This document shows, piece by piece, positions 1-9,719 of a stretch of DNA of 64,000 nucleotides. Under the pieces are notes generated by a model, which was not told the DNA's origin, did not search any database, and worked only from the letters and a program-made list of their open reading frames with translations. How positions within the stretch are numbered: the stretch's first letter is position 1; each line of letters starts with the position of its first letter. The position numbers and the translations under genes are program-made. The DNA comes from Zygaena filipendulae (taxonomy: Eukaryota > Arthropoda > Insecta > Lepidoptera > Zygaenidae): the NCBI GenBank assembly GCA_907165275.2, contig OU015661.1, positions 193,501 to 257,500 on the forward strand, given 5' to 3'.

Positions 1-119
1 CTCAGTGACCGCCCGTAGTATATCATGCCAAGAAGATTTCCAAGACCCCTCGCTCCTCCCCCCTAGTTGTCACGTAGTAATTTATAAATATGGTTTTTTA
101 CAGAAAGTTGAGAAAAAAT

Positions 120-480
120 ATCATTTTGACTCATGTGAACAGTGAGGTATGGGCAATAGGCTGTGAGCATTGATGTAGGTATGGGCAATAAGGTATAAAC
201 ATTGAGGTATGAGCAGTAAGGTATGAGCGTAAGGTGTGAGCAATGTGATATGAGCAGTAAGGTGTAATCGATGAGGTATGAACAGTAAATGTGAGCATTG
301 AGGTTATAAACAGTACAATTTAATCAATAAAGTTTTAACAGTAAGGCGTGAGCGCCGTGAGAAATGTGGTATGAGCAGTGAGGTGTGAGCAATAAGGTAT
401 GAGTGGTAAGGTGTAATCAATGAGGTATGAACAGTAAGATGCGAGCATTCAGGTGTGAGCAATAAAATGTGAGGAGTGCG
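120..480. repeat. Degenerate GTGAGCA-type minisatellite beside a splice donor
   Basis: This is a run of imperfect units of about 19-20 bp built on gagcagtaaggtgtgagcaa and close variants. It starts directly next to the donor at 485 and so lies in the DSRM gene intron just downstream (minus strand) of the 486-578 exon. A similar run follows the donor at 3579. Units are too diverged to give an exact copy number by eye. Confidence 0.65.
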
Positions 481-485
481 CTTAC

Positions 486-578
486 CTTCGCAGTTGAGCG
501 CCTTGTTCATGCGGCGCAGGATGACGTTGCGCACGGCCTGCTCGGCCGCCGCGTTGCGCGCCGCCAGCTTGTTGTCGC
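486..578 (-). CDS. DSRM gene exon: helix 2 of the dsRNA-binding domain
   Basis: The exon begins after tgctgcag and ends before gtaag. It completes a split glycine codon and encodes DNKLAARNAAAEQAVRNVIL followed by a basic RRMNKALNCE tail. It ends in phase 1, so at least one more exon lies beyond position 1 of the window. Confidence 0.78.
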
Positions 579-1868
579 CTGCAGCACGCCACACGTCACA
601 CGTCAGAAACAGTTGGGTTGCACAATACATGTACGGGAGATATAGCGTACGCGCGTCTAGTGATGCGCCTCCATATTCACGTGGTATTTAGAGTTTTTAA
701 CGATCAAAACCAAAAATCTAAAAATAAAAAGCTAAAAATAACAACATACCGATTTAATCCAAAAGACAAAAACACACGTAATATTATTATTGGTTTGTGC
801 TACCACTAATCGGTTTGAATTCGGTGACAAGCCCGCTGGTGTCTGCCCACTTGGGTTGACCTGTTCACAAAAAGCTGGTGGCGGGAGTCGACTCAGCCCA
901 CCTACCCCCTCCATATTTGGCTTGTCACCGACTTCATACCGTCTAGTGGTAGCACAAACCAATATTAATATTACGTGTGTTTTTGTCTTTTGGATTAAAT
1001 CGGTATGTTGTTATTTTTAGCTTTTTATTTTTAGATTTTTGGTTTTGTGTTTTTGGAAGTCGGTTTGAATTTTTTGTTAAAAATTTGTTTATTTCTCGCT
1101 TTTAAGTGACTTAGTTCGTAGTTTCTCTAAGTTACAATAGCCTAATGTCAACTGCTCATCACCTTTTACAAAATATTGCTTTTCCCGACGCAGGGACGTT
1201 AATTGTTGAGGAGTTCTCCTTGTACATCATCATCAGTTCCACTTCACCATATACATTGTGACGAGCATAAATTGTTTAGAAACCATATTAAAGTTAACGA
1301 ATCGGAATCTGTGAAATACCTATTATTTAGTAGTTCTGATGACCATCTGAGGTCTTCATCATCAGTTCCACTTCTTCAAATTTTACTTTCCGAAAGCAAA
1401 TAAACGATTTACTATAAAAAATCCAAAAATCGCTATAGGTGTACTTATAATTTTTGAAGAGTTCCCTCGATTACTCCAAGATCCCATCATCAGATCTCGA
1501 CTTGGTGACAATGGAATCAATTTGGGAGTATCCCCTTTCAAACAAAAAAACAAGTTTCGAAATCGCTCCAATCGGAATCCGCGAAATACTTATTATTGTT
1601 GAGTAGTTCCGATGACCATCTGTGATCTTCATTACAGTTCCACTTCTTCAAATTGTGCTTTTCGAAAGCAAATGAACGATTTACTATAAATAATACCCAA
1701 ATCGCTATAGGTGTGCCTATAATTTTTGAAGAGTTCCCTCGATTTCTCCAAGATCCCATCATCAGATCGCGACTTGGTGGCAATGGGACCTAATTGGGAC
1801 TAAACCCTTTCAAACAAAAAAAAAATTTTCGAAATTGGTCCAACCGTCTTCGAGTAATCGGTGAACAT

Positions 1869-1923
<55 letters not shown>

Positions 1924-4900
1924 ATACAATCGAACATAGAACCTCCTCCTTTTTGGAAGTCGGTTAAAAAGTACAATAGGACCTCCATACATTTGTCTGT
2001 GTCCATACTAATATTATAAAGAGGTAAAGTTTGTGAGTTTGTGAATTTTTCTTGATCTACTGAACCCCTATTTATTTATTTTATTTATTTATTCTTTATT
2101 GCACAGTGTGTACAAATGGCGAACTTAATGCCTTGCGGCATTCTCTACCAGTTAACCATTGGGTAGACAGAGAGATATAGAAGATGGGGTGTGCAAACAA
2201 AACAATAATTAATATACTTAATACTAGATACTAATAATTAATAACTAAAACATAAAGATGCAATTTACTCACAATACATACTAAAACACATGCATATCCT
2301 ACACATACCGACACAATAAAATACACACATACATACATACATAAAATACATACATACAATTTAAATTGATAAATTATTATTTGTAAATTTGTATTTGTAA
2401 TTACAAATACACACATAGTTACATATAGTATATATATATCGCTCACCGAATCCTTTAAAGTAGTCCCCCTCGAGCGCCAGGTCGGCGCAGAAGGCCTGGC
2501 CGCTGCCCGGCTTGTAGTTGTACGGGCCGGCGCCCGCGGCCGCGGCCGACGTCGCCACCACCTTGAAATGCTGCAAGAGACGACACGAGCTCATTATCAA
2601 ATCAAATCATTTATTCTGCCAATGGATACAATATTATGTATATGTCGGCGTGAGGGTAGTTTGTGTTCGGTTCAATGCAGTTATAGTGTCGTATCAAACC
2701 CATAAAATTTTAAGTATATGTCGGCGTGAGGGTAGTTTCGTTATCAATAACGTTTAGCGCCGACGTATAGCGGTCGTAACTCGTTCGTTTCTCCGCTCCA
2801 CTCCATTGCCCGACTCGTCTTTGTTAGAACTTAATATAAAACGCGGGTATGCGTAAGCCACGATTCATTGTTACTTTGTGTTCAGTTCAGAGCGGTTATA
2901 GTGTCGTAACAGTGTCGTATCAATCTAGTGTGGCTATAGTTATTACGTGTGATGTGTGAGGTTTGCCGGGAGCACGGGCAGTGGAGTTGAGCGTTGATGG
3001 ATTGTAAAGGGGCCCCATTAAACCTACACCTGGGTCGCAAGTCCCAGGCACTGCTCCGTGTTTCCTACGGATATCTGGTATGCTGTATTATCTATAACTA
3101 TGTTGTGCAATTGCTTATTATAGTTTCATGTTCCTATTCAATCCTACATATACTTAGACATAATAATTATCGATTTCGTGTGTCGTGTCAATGTAAATTA
3201 GCACCAGCCACCAATCGATCAACAACAATTAGTTGAATGTGGTGCGACTAATATAATATGACGAACCGCAAAGGTTTTCAAATAAATAAGTGATACATAC
3301 TAGACTCGACAGCAAATATTCAACATGTAAAAATAAAATATGTTTACCGCGATTACGGTGATCGAACCCGGGACACATGGTTAGTATTCAGATTCACTGG
3401 ACATACTAGATCAATGAAGAGTAGTGAGCATTGGGTATTTGCGCAGTGAGCATTAAACAGTAAGTAGTGAGTATTGAACAATGAATTGTGAACAGTAAAA
3501 ATAGTGAGCTAGAGTAGTGAGTATTGAGCAATGAGTATTCAATAGTAGCAATGGTGAGCAAGCGGCAGTGAGTACTCACGGCAGCCACCTGCTCGGTGGG
3601 CATCATCTCGTTGAGCACCATGAGCGCGTTCTTGGGCGTGAGCAGCCGCCGCAGCGTCTCGTTCTGGCGCCGCCGCCGCTCCTTGTTGGTCATCTTCTTC
3701 ACTGCAGACACAAGCATAGCGCACAGTCAACACTACACAGTACACAGTATACACTCCCATGTACCCACAACATTCATGGCTGCTCGGCAGTGCTGGTGGG
3801 ATATGATAAATGGTTTAAATTTATATTTTACTAGGTGTCCCGCCCGGTTTCACCCGCGATAATTTCGAAGTTTCTGCGGAATTGTTCCATACAGACTTTA
3901 CAACCCCTATGTCATACAGAGAACACACCATCAGTCATTCAGCGGGGCTAAGATGGGCAACACGATAAAATTTTATCGAGCCAATTTATCGATTCTTGTC
4001 GACAAAACGATACAATATGTAGACGAGAATCAATAAAATGGCTCGACAAAATTTTATCGTGTTGCGCATCTTAGCCCGGCAGGACAAAGCATTTTATACG
4101 TATAGATGACCATAGACAATGGAGTATGAACACTATCAGTCCCACTGCATCTATACATACATATAATAAAATTGTAACAGGTGTCTGTACATGGGAGATA
4201 AATAAGAAAAATAAATTTTTCACTTCAGTAGCTCAAACATGTAGGTTTTGCTGTCTGAAATCAGTGAGCAAAATGTGATTTTGCTCACTGAGTGAGACAA
4301 AGTAACTTTTTAATTTTTGGTTTCAGAAAACCGCGAATATCTTATTCAGCCTTGGGTTAATCATACAATTCGAAACATTTACACTCTATATTCTTTCCCG
4401 CCATTAGAAAGAGAGAGAGACAAAGACCAGCCCTTTCGAGGTTCCGATTTTGAATTCGACCTCAAAGACAAACACATTCGGAAATTTGTACTAACTAAAG
4501 AAATTTTGTAAAAAGATAATTATGTCTTTTAATGTAATTTATTGAATTTTGAATTTTCATCCTTCTAATATTATAAATGTGAAAGTGGAGGATGTTTGGA
4601 TGTATGGAAATTTGGCATGCATTTAGCCTTTGACAGAACATAGGCTACCTTTTATCCCGGAATTCCCGCGAGATCTCCGAAGTTAACGCGGGTGAAATAG
4701 AATTAATTATTGCATAATAATAATAATAATAAACTCTTTATTGAACACCACTTAAAATAAACAATAACAAAAACAATTTTACTATAAAGTGTAACAATCG
4801 GCGGTCTTATCGCTCAGAGCGATCTCTTCCAGACAACCATGAGCATACTACACGTTGTCAGTACAGAAAAGGACATACTTTTCTGTACTGACAACGTACT

Positions 4901-7900
4901 TTTTATACCAGATTTCCCACGGGATCTCCGACATTAACGCGGGTGAAACCGCGGGGCACAGCTAGTATTTTATAACTACATTATGTCAGTTGACGAGTAA
5001 TATAAACATAAAAGTTTTTATATTGTAATATAAACATAAAAGTTTTTTATATTGCAGCCGTAGAACGTGCTAAACTGTGTGTGGGCCACCCTCAGGCTAG
5101 ACTAGCGCTAACAAGCGTGATTGCAGATAATTTTGCCTTAGTCAAAGCGACTCGCACCGACGACACGACTCACAAAGTTCACCAATTAATTTGTAATCTA
5201 TAATAATCAAGATAATAATAGTAGTTGGAAAGTGAAGTCGCGAAAAACAACTCACCGCCGGCCATCCTGTTCTTCTTCCAGTAGGGGCGCCTGTCCTGCC
5301 CCGCGCCGTCCGCATCCTCCTCCGCGTTCGCCTCCGCCTTCATCTCGACGTCGTTGGTCTGCAAGTTGCAACCACAGTTGAATTCATTATTGATCATGCA
5401 TCACACAGTCCAAATCAGTCCAGATCAGATAAATCAGTCTCGATTTATGTATCGTAAATTTAATTAATTATATTTTCTTTAAATGTTACTGATATTATTT
5501 TTTAATTATTGTGTTGTTTGTTTAAAATAATATCTGCATGCCAGCAACGGCAGAATCGTGTATGTACCCACAATGTTCTGGCAAATAAATGATTCTTACG
5601 GCCGCACTCAGAGTCGACTTTAATGATTACTTAGTTAAGTATAGATTTTTAAAACAAAACTGCCGCAATCACAGACATTCAGTAAATTAATATTAATTGG
5701 CATTTAATGAGACGTAACTTAATTAGTTGAATGCCAATTAACATTAATTTATTAAACTTGTCTGATTGCGGCAGTTTTGTTTTAAAAATCTATACTTAAC
5801 TAAGTAATCATTAACGTCGACTCTGAGTGCGGCGGTTAATATGCAGCTAAACGAGAAATCTTGGACTCAAGCATCCCTACCCATACGTTATGGTGGTTTA
5901 GGGATCCGAAAAATTTCCAGTGTCGCACTACCAGCCTTCCTATCTTCTATCCATAGTTCAGCAAATCTCATAAGTAAAATTTTAAGGGCATCACCCTCAA
6001 ACTTTGAGATTGCTGGCTTGGAGGAAGCTAGGAACGCTTTCTTAATTGCATGCCCAGGTCAAAATTTTCCAGTTTGTCCAAATTCACAGAGGAGCTGGGA
6101 CGACATAAATTGCAAATTGACATATGATATTCTTTTGAGCAGTAGTACAGGTTCGACGCGTGCTAGGCTTTTGGCCGTGGGTGCGCATGAAGCCGGCTAC
6201 TGGCTCCACGCGTACCCTTCGTCAAGAACAGGAACTTTTCTTGAGCCTGACACGCTCCGAATCGCAACCTGTCTATGGCTTGGGCTCCCAGTCTGCGCTC
6301 CTCATAAATGTCCCTGTGGCAGTGATGTCGACAAGCTAGGACATCACGGACTGTCATGCCAAAAAAGTGCAGGCCGCTTCTCGAGACATGCCACACTTAA
6401 CGATATCATACACCAGTCCCTTGCCACCGTCAACGTGCCAAGTCTACTTGAGCCGACTGGCATTGCAAGAGACGATGGCAAGAGACCGGACGGTATGAGT
6501 TTGATTCCATGGAAGATGGGGCGGGTGCTGGTATGGGATGCAACCTGTTCAGATACGCTGGCCCCTTCCCATCTACATGGAACCAACAACAGAGCTGGTG
6601 CGGCCTGCGAAGCGGCTGAAAATACGCGAAGGGTCTAGGCCCTGAATATGATTTTGTCCCATTCGGTGTCGAGACCCTTGGTCCGTGGGGTCCTAGCGCT
6701 ACAAGGCTTTTTAAGGAAATAGCAAAAAGGTTAGTCGACATCACAGGAGACCGAAGAGCTGGCAGCTACCTCGGACAAAGAATTAGCCTAGCTATTCAAA
6801 GGGGGAACGATGCCAGTATCTTCGGAACCTTGCCTAAAGGGACTCCTTTTAATAATAATAAAAAATAATTAAAAAATAAATGAAGTGGTTGTGTCAATAT
6901 TTTTTGGGAAATTCTATTCTCAGGGAAACGAAAAGATGTCAGTATTTTTTGCAAAACTCTATTCTCAAGCAAACAAAACAGTGAAACAAAAACAGCTATT
7001 TTCCTATTTATCTATAAGTACATATAAAATACTTTGTCCTGAAAGACTGACACAGCCTAAACCACTGATTGATTGTAGAGACCTGAAACTTGCAAGGTAT
7101 TCTTTATATGACGTAGGCATCCGATGAGAAAGATTTTTACCCCTAAAGGGTTGAAAAGGGGGGCAAAGTTTGTATGCAACAATTCTGCGGAACTCCCAAA
7201 ATTATCGCGAGTGCAGCCGCGCGCCGCGGGACAAACTACCACTACTTTGGTACTGAATCGATTTTTAACATTCTTTCAGTGATAGGAAGTTACATCCCTG
7301 GGTATCATAAGATTCGGGATTCCACAAATTAATCACTTTGACCCACCAGTTGGTAATTATTATTAATTTCCGGCGATTGTTGGAGAACCAAATAAATTAA
7401 TAAATAAATAAATTATCAATAATCAACGCATCTACCACATTGATCGCAAAATTTATATGAATACCTTTAGCAATTCATCAGCGGAAGGCGGTGGCGGAAG
7501 GGGCGGCTGCTGCGACTCCCCGAAGTACTGCGCCTGAGCCTCCCCCATCGACTGATTTGCACCTCCATACTGTTCCTATACAAATTTTTAAATTAATTAG
7601 AAGGTCCTCCCGTGGCTTCCTGTTGGACCACATTTTTATCAATTAATTATTTAGCTAGTCTTATATTTTTTATAATAAAGTTGATATTTTTAAAACTTAT
7701 GTGTATAAAATATTTATACTTGGAACACTTAAACTCAATACACCCTCGAATTAAGTTAACCTGTGAATTAGAGTCTAACCGATCGTTGGCATTTCTGGAT
7801 GTTAAGGTAATGGTAAAAGAAGATGGATCTCTGGCTCACACTGTATTCCGCAAACCCACACACACAGATCGGTATCTGCATGCCTCTTCGCACCATCACT

Positions 7901-9653
7901 CTCGTCATCTGTCATCTGTTGCTACATCATTGACTAATAGAGCTTATGATCTTTGTGACAATGAACACTTTGAGAAAGAACTGCAACATGTCCTCAGAGT
8001 TCTAAAGCAAAACGGATACAGTACGAAGAGAAGTTGCTCGCGGAGGGAGAAACGGGAAAGACCACTAGAAGTTAGCCGGCAACCAGCGTTCCTACCCTAT
8101 ATCAAAGGTGTTACTGACAGAATTGGAGACAAACTTAATAAATTTTCTATTAAAACAGTATACAAGCCTGCCAACAAAATGTTTTCATTTTTACGGTCCC
8201 CAAAGGATAAAACACTGTTTCAATCTCCGGGAGTATACAAGATAGATTGCAGTTGTGGTAGCTCATACATAGCACAGACAAAGCAACCAATTACAGATCG
8301 TGTTAAAGAGCACATAACAGCAATTAAAAAACAACAGACTCAAAAATCGGCCGTTGCGGAACACATCTTGCAATCGGATCTGAACCACTGGATTGAGTTC
8401 CATCGTTTGAAGGTCCTCTCAACTGAACGTCACTACTACACGAGGATAGTGCGTGAAGCGGTTGAAATAAAGAAACACAAAACTTTCAATCGCGATGACG
8501 GATATAGGTTGCCTTCGACATGGGATCCTATAATTCAAAAAACAAAAAATCGTTGCGACCGTCCGGAACCGGTGAATGCGGACCGAGTGAGTGTAGTGTG
8601 CAGGGACCTTAAAAGTGCATCTAATAAAAAAGAACATCCAGTGAGGGTAGATGAAGAATCTGCTCGCGTGGCTCGCTATCGACGCCGCAATGCTTTAGTC
8701 AGCCTGTGACCACGGCGTGATGCAACTCAGCCGAAACGTCAGGCAAAAAAGGTAATAAAAACATCGCGTTCAAGTCCCGCGTAATTTTTTTTTTTTTTAT
8801 GTATACTGTTTGTATATTATGTATTTTATAAACATAAAAAATTAGGGTGCGTCCATTAATCACGTGAGGCTCGAAAGAGGGGGCAGGGTTCGGAAAAATT
8901 CACGAAATATAATGAGATGTGAAATGAAAGAGGGGCATTTATTTTTCGCTAATCGGTGGTCCAAGGACAACGTCTCTTAAATATATTCATGCAAAAATTG
9001 GTTTTATTTTTCCTGCAACCTTACCTAATGTTTGTCTGGAAATTTTTATCATGATGCTTAATTTTCCAAAATTTAATCAGATTATACCTTTATGTAAAAA
9101 ATTTAATAAAGGTACTTTGTACTAAAAAAATACACGTGATTTTGGGTAGGGGGGCGGGAGGCGAGGGGGGGAGTCATCTAAAACCTTTCCACAAATCATC
9201 AGTGAGGGAGGGTTGCTAAAAAAACATTACGTGATTACAATATTACGTTATTACGTGATATTTTATTTGTGTTTTTTGTTTATTAAGGTTCAAAAATCAG
9301 GACTAATCAACTCTAAAACATCTTCTTGTAAATGTGAAAAAACCAACTAAAAACATAAAATAGACTCAACAAAGGATTAAAACTTATTCTTTGGGAGAAT
9401 GTATTTTTAAAAATTGGTGAATATTATTTGTATTGATATATATTTAAAAAAAAGCATTGGATATCCGCGCACCCTGTTAGTTACTGCAGTTGACATATTC
9501 AGGTGGAGATGGTGTGAGGGTGTAGTAGGAGTGGAGTGTGGTGCTCACCTGCGCGGCGTTCGGGTGCGCGCCGTAGGCGGCGGGCGCGAGGTCGCTGCGC
9601 GGCGGCACGACGTTATTGGAGCGCTGCCCCGCGCCCCCCACGCTGCCCGCCAG
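486..9653 (-). CDS. Double-stranded-RNA-binding (DSRM) protein gene, six exons, partial at both ends
   Basis: Six minus-strand exons join in consistent phase with GT/AG borders: 9653-9549, 7575-7465, 5358-5256, 3701-3580, 2570-2447 and 578-486. Together they give about 219 residues. The order is a low-complexity N-terminal part (QYFGESQQPPLPPPPSADE), an acidic stretch, a basic stretch (KERRRRQNETLRRLL), then a DSRM-like fold: PKNALMVLNEM for helix 1, FKVVATS and QAFCADLALEGDYFKGFG for the strands, and DNKLAARNAAAEQAVRNVI for helix 2. DSRM domains bind dsRNA, with the helix 2 lysine region contacting the phosphate backbone. Here the usual GxSKKxAK motif is replaced by GDNKLAARNAAA. No start codon was found upstream, and the frame runs out of the window at 486 in phase 1. 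It may belong to the ILF3/DIP1/ADAR-like group, but orthology is not assigned. Introns are full of transposon fragments. Confidence 0.78.
700..1965 (-). mobile_element. AACCGACTTCC-type inverted-repeat element, copy A
   Basis: This is a 1.25-kb repeat that recurs in reverse orientation at 62606-63849. From 700 to 1065 it is a fold-back: cataccgatttaatccaaaa near 748 is repeated inverted near 980-1010. From about 1200 to 1840 it holds tandem units of about 270 bp marked by tttcaaacaaaaaa and gatcccatcatcagat. It ends with tttttggaagtcggtt at 1965. A poly-A run of about 50 bases lies at 1873-1922. The left end lacks the terminal aaccgacttcc, so this copy is truncated there. No coding capacity. 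Confidence 0.7.
2004..2062 (+). mobile_element. Helitron 5'-end fragment
   Basis: The sequence tccatactaatattataaag starts with TC and matches the 5' start of the short Helitrons elsewhere in the window (24760, 4560). It breaks off after about 60 bp into a LINE tail. Confidence 0.5.
2070..2230 (-). mobile_element. Reverse-oriented LINE/SINE 3' tail
   Basis: The sequence begins with a (TTTA)n tract, then ttctttattgcacagtgtgt and gcggcattctctaccagtta. The same order recurs at 60362-60480. Read on the minus strand it ends in (AATA)n, as expected for a retroposed 3' tail. Confidence 0.5.
2322..2366. repeat. CATA microsatellite
   Basis: The tract contains catacatacatacataaaatacatacat and lies just beyond the LINE tail at 2070-2230, as the CATA tract at 60533 does for its tail. 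Confidence 0.75.
2447..2570 (-). CDS. DSRM gene exon: central beta strands
   Basis: This 124-bp exon begins after ctcttgcag and ends at gtgagc in phase 1. It encodes HFKVVATSAAAAGAG, then a PYNYKPGSGQAFCADL segment and GDYFKGF. An Ala-rich loop sits where other DSRM domains have a short strand turn. It is GC-rich within AT-rich introns. Confidence 0.78.
2639..3240 (+). other. Possible solo-LTR-like sequence with short direct repeat
   Basis: tatgtcggcgtgagggtagt occurs at 2639 and again at 2716. Downstream is a TATA-like aatataaaacgcggg (about 2832), a G/C-richer stretch and repeated gttatagtgtcgta words. This is reminiscent of an LTR promoter region. No matching partner LTR or clean TG..CA ends were found. 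It sits in a DSRM gene intron. Confidence 0.3.
3345..3412 (-). mobile_element. tRNA-derived SINE fragment (reverse)
   Basis: On the minus strand cccgggttcgatcaccgtaa resembles a pol III B box (GGTTCGANNCC). No full cloverleaf is seen, so a SINE remnant is more likely than a tRNA gene. Confidence 0.35.
3410..3575. repeat. Degenerate GTGAGCA-type minisatellite beside a second splice donor
   Basis: Units such as gtagtgagcattgggt, agtagtgagtattgaaca and agtgagtattgagcaatgag resemble the run at 120-480. They again sit immediately downstream (minus strand) of a DSRM gene donor, at 3579. Confidence 0.6.
3580..3701 (-). CDS. DSRM gene exon: basic linker and helix 1
   Basis: The exon begins after gtgtctgcag and ends at the strong donor gtgagt. 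It encodes VKKMTNKERRRRQNETLRRL followed by the DSRM helix 1 signature PKNALMVLNEMMPTEQVAA. It starts in phase 1, matching the exon at 5256, and ends in phase 0. Confidence 0.8.
3829..3910 (-). mobile_element. Helitron-like 3' fragment
   Basis: actaggtgtcccgcccggtt followed by tcacccgcgataatttcgaa is the reverse complement of the 3' hairpin end of the short Helitrons in this window. The 5' half is missing. Confidence 0.5.
3945..4077. mobile_element. 133-bp palindromic MITE
   Basis: The left arm gggctaagatgggcaacacg with ataaaattttatcg is matched inverted by cgataaaattttgtcg and cgtgttgcgcatcttagccc. The arms are about 45 bp with few mismatches, and the core is AT-rich. No clear target duplication. 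Superfamily not assigned. Confidence 0.72.
4261..4291. repeat. Perfect 14-bp hairpin
   Basis: tcagtgagcaaaat is followed by gtg and then attttgctcactga. This is a perfect stem of 14 pairs with a 3-base loop, within a gene-free intron stretch (4080-4555) that otherwise shows no feature. Confidence 0.7.
4560..4965 (+). mobile_element. Non-autonomous Helitron with a nested LINE tail
   Basis: The element starts TCCTTCTAATATTATAAATG after an A and ends with hairpin gcgggtgaaaccgcgg then cacagCTAG before a T. These are Helitron hallmarks: 5' TC, 3' hairpin, CTRR, insertion between A and T. A reverse LINE tail ((ATA)n then aactctttattgaacacc, about 4722-4850) interrupts it, so an older Helitron was hit later. 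It lies in a DSRM gene intron. Confidence 0.65.
5256..5358 (-). CDS. DSRM gene exon: acidic segment
   Basis: The exon begins after ttgcag and ends at gtgag in phase 1. It encodes a Glu/Asp/Ala-rich stretch (EMKAEANAEEDADG) then RRPYWKKNRMAG. No domain is recognised in it. It is assigned to the gene by phase and splice borders. Confidence 0.7.
5599..5835. mobile_element. 237-bp Harbinger-like MITE with TTA target duplication, copy 1
   Basis: The two arms of over 100 bp are almost perfectly inverted: ccgcactcagagtcgacttt on the left and gtcgactctgagtgcgg on the right, both flanking ttagttaagtatag. TTA at 5596-5598 and 5836-5838 flanks it. A second copy of the same length is at 61366-61602. A TTA duplication fits PIF/Harbinger. 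It directly abuts the LINE fragment that begins at 5841. Confidence 0.8.
5841..6860 (+). pseudogene. Truncated non-LTR retrotransposon, C-terminal part, frameshifted
   Basis: The frame 5841-6638 encodes LPIRYGGLGIRKISSVALPA, a Cys/His segment (CPCGSDVDKLGHHGLSCQKS), then RDDGKRPDGMSLIPW and VWDATCSDTLAPSHL. These are regions found downstream of the reverse transcriptase in a group of animal non-LTR elements. After a frame change near 6630 the protein sense continues in another frame to about 6835 (FVPFGVETLGPWGP, then RRAGSYLGQRISLAIQRGND), followed by an AT-rich tail. The reverse transcriptase itself is absent, and the 5' end is replaced by the MITE at 5599-5835. It is a dead fragment in a DSRM gene intron. 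Confidence 0.75.
7045..7245 (+). mobile_element. Helitron-like fragment (second 3' subtype)
   Basis: Shares gtagagacctgaaacttg, atgacgtaggcatccgat and the 3' gcgagtg..gccgcgcg hairpin region with 50655-50855 and 20485-20607. The terminal CTAG is lost. Confidence 0.5.
7465..7575 (-). CDS. DSRM gene exon: Gln/Pro-rich segment
   Basis: This exon of 111 bp (37 codons, phase 0 at both ends) encodes EQYGGANQSMGEAQAQYFGE followed by a proline run and SADELLK. The donor is gtattc, which is weak. Low complexity; probably disordered. Confidence 0.68.
7612..8709 (+). CDS. Penelope-like retroelement, 3' part with GIY-YIG endonuclease
   Basis: The open frame reads to a stop at 8709. Clear homology begins near 7712 (HLNSIHPRIKLTCELESNRS then LAFLDVKV and FRKPTHTDRYLHASSHH), typical of the C-terminal end of a Penelope-type reverse transcriptase. 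About residues 205-240 read GVYKIDCSCGSSYIAQTKQP ITDRVKEH, the GIY-YIG nuclease fold that defines Penelope-like elements. The AEHILQ..HWIEFHRLKVL tail is also usual. Most of the reverse transcriptase catalytic core is missing, so this is a 5'-truncated copy. It has no ATG at its start (first codon GTG), and I treat the coding start as lost. It stays open for over 330 codons, which suggests a fairly young insertion. It lies in the DSRM gene intron between exons 9549 and 7575. Confidence 0.8.
   Translation: MASCWTTFLSINYLASLIFFIIKLIFLKLMCIKYLYLEHLNSIHPRIKLTCELESNRSLAFLDVKVMVKEDGSLAHTVFRKPTHTDRYLHASSHHHSRHLSSVATSLTNRAYDLCDNEHFEKELQHVLRVLKQNGYSTKRSCSRREKRERPLEVSRQPAFLPYIKGVTDRIGDKLNKFSIKTVYKPANKMFSFLRSPKDKTLFQSPGVYKIDCSCGSSYIAQTKQPITDRVKEHITAIKKQQTQKSAVAEHILQSDLNHWIEFHRLKVLSTERHYYTRIVREAVEIKKHKTFNRDDGYRLPSTWDPIIQKTKNRCDRPEPVNADRVSVVCRDLKSASNKKEHPVRVDEESARVARYRRRNALVSL
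8850..9245. repeat. G-rich repeat-like stretch of unknown type
   Basis: It starts gtgcgtccattaatcacgtg and contains G-tracts (gtaggggggcgggaggcgag) and repeated acgtgat words to about 9245. This resembles common insect repeats beginning with gtgcgtccattaa, but no clear termini or coding capacity are seen. Confidence 0.35.
9549..9653 (-). CDS. DSRM gene exon: Gly/Ala/Pro-rich segment, 5' border uncertain
   Basis: The donor cag/gtgagc at 9548 is clear. The frame gives GAGQRSNNVVPPRSDLAPAA ending HPNAAQ. The 5' border at 9653 (after gtcgccag) is the best guess. The frame stays open to about 9715, where an in-frame stop occurs, with no ATG, so an upstream exon must exist. The stretch 9654-9700 is also open on the plus strand and is unexplained. 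Confidence 0.6.
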
Positions 9654-9719
9654 CTGGCGACCAGGCCGTGTGGGAGCCGAGCGACTACTCGCGCTTCCCT
9701 CGCACAACACTCACACACA

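Noticed and set aside
732..1020. Short frames on both strands with the same protein ending (NITCVFVFWIKSVCCYF)
   Set aside because: They read the two arms of a fold-back repeat, which makes both strands look alike.
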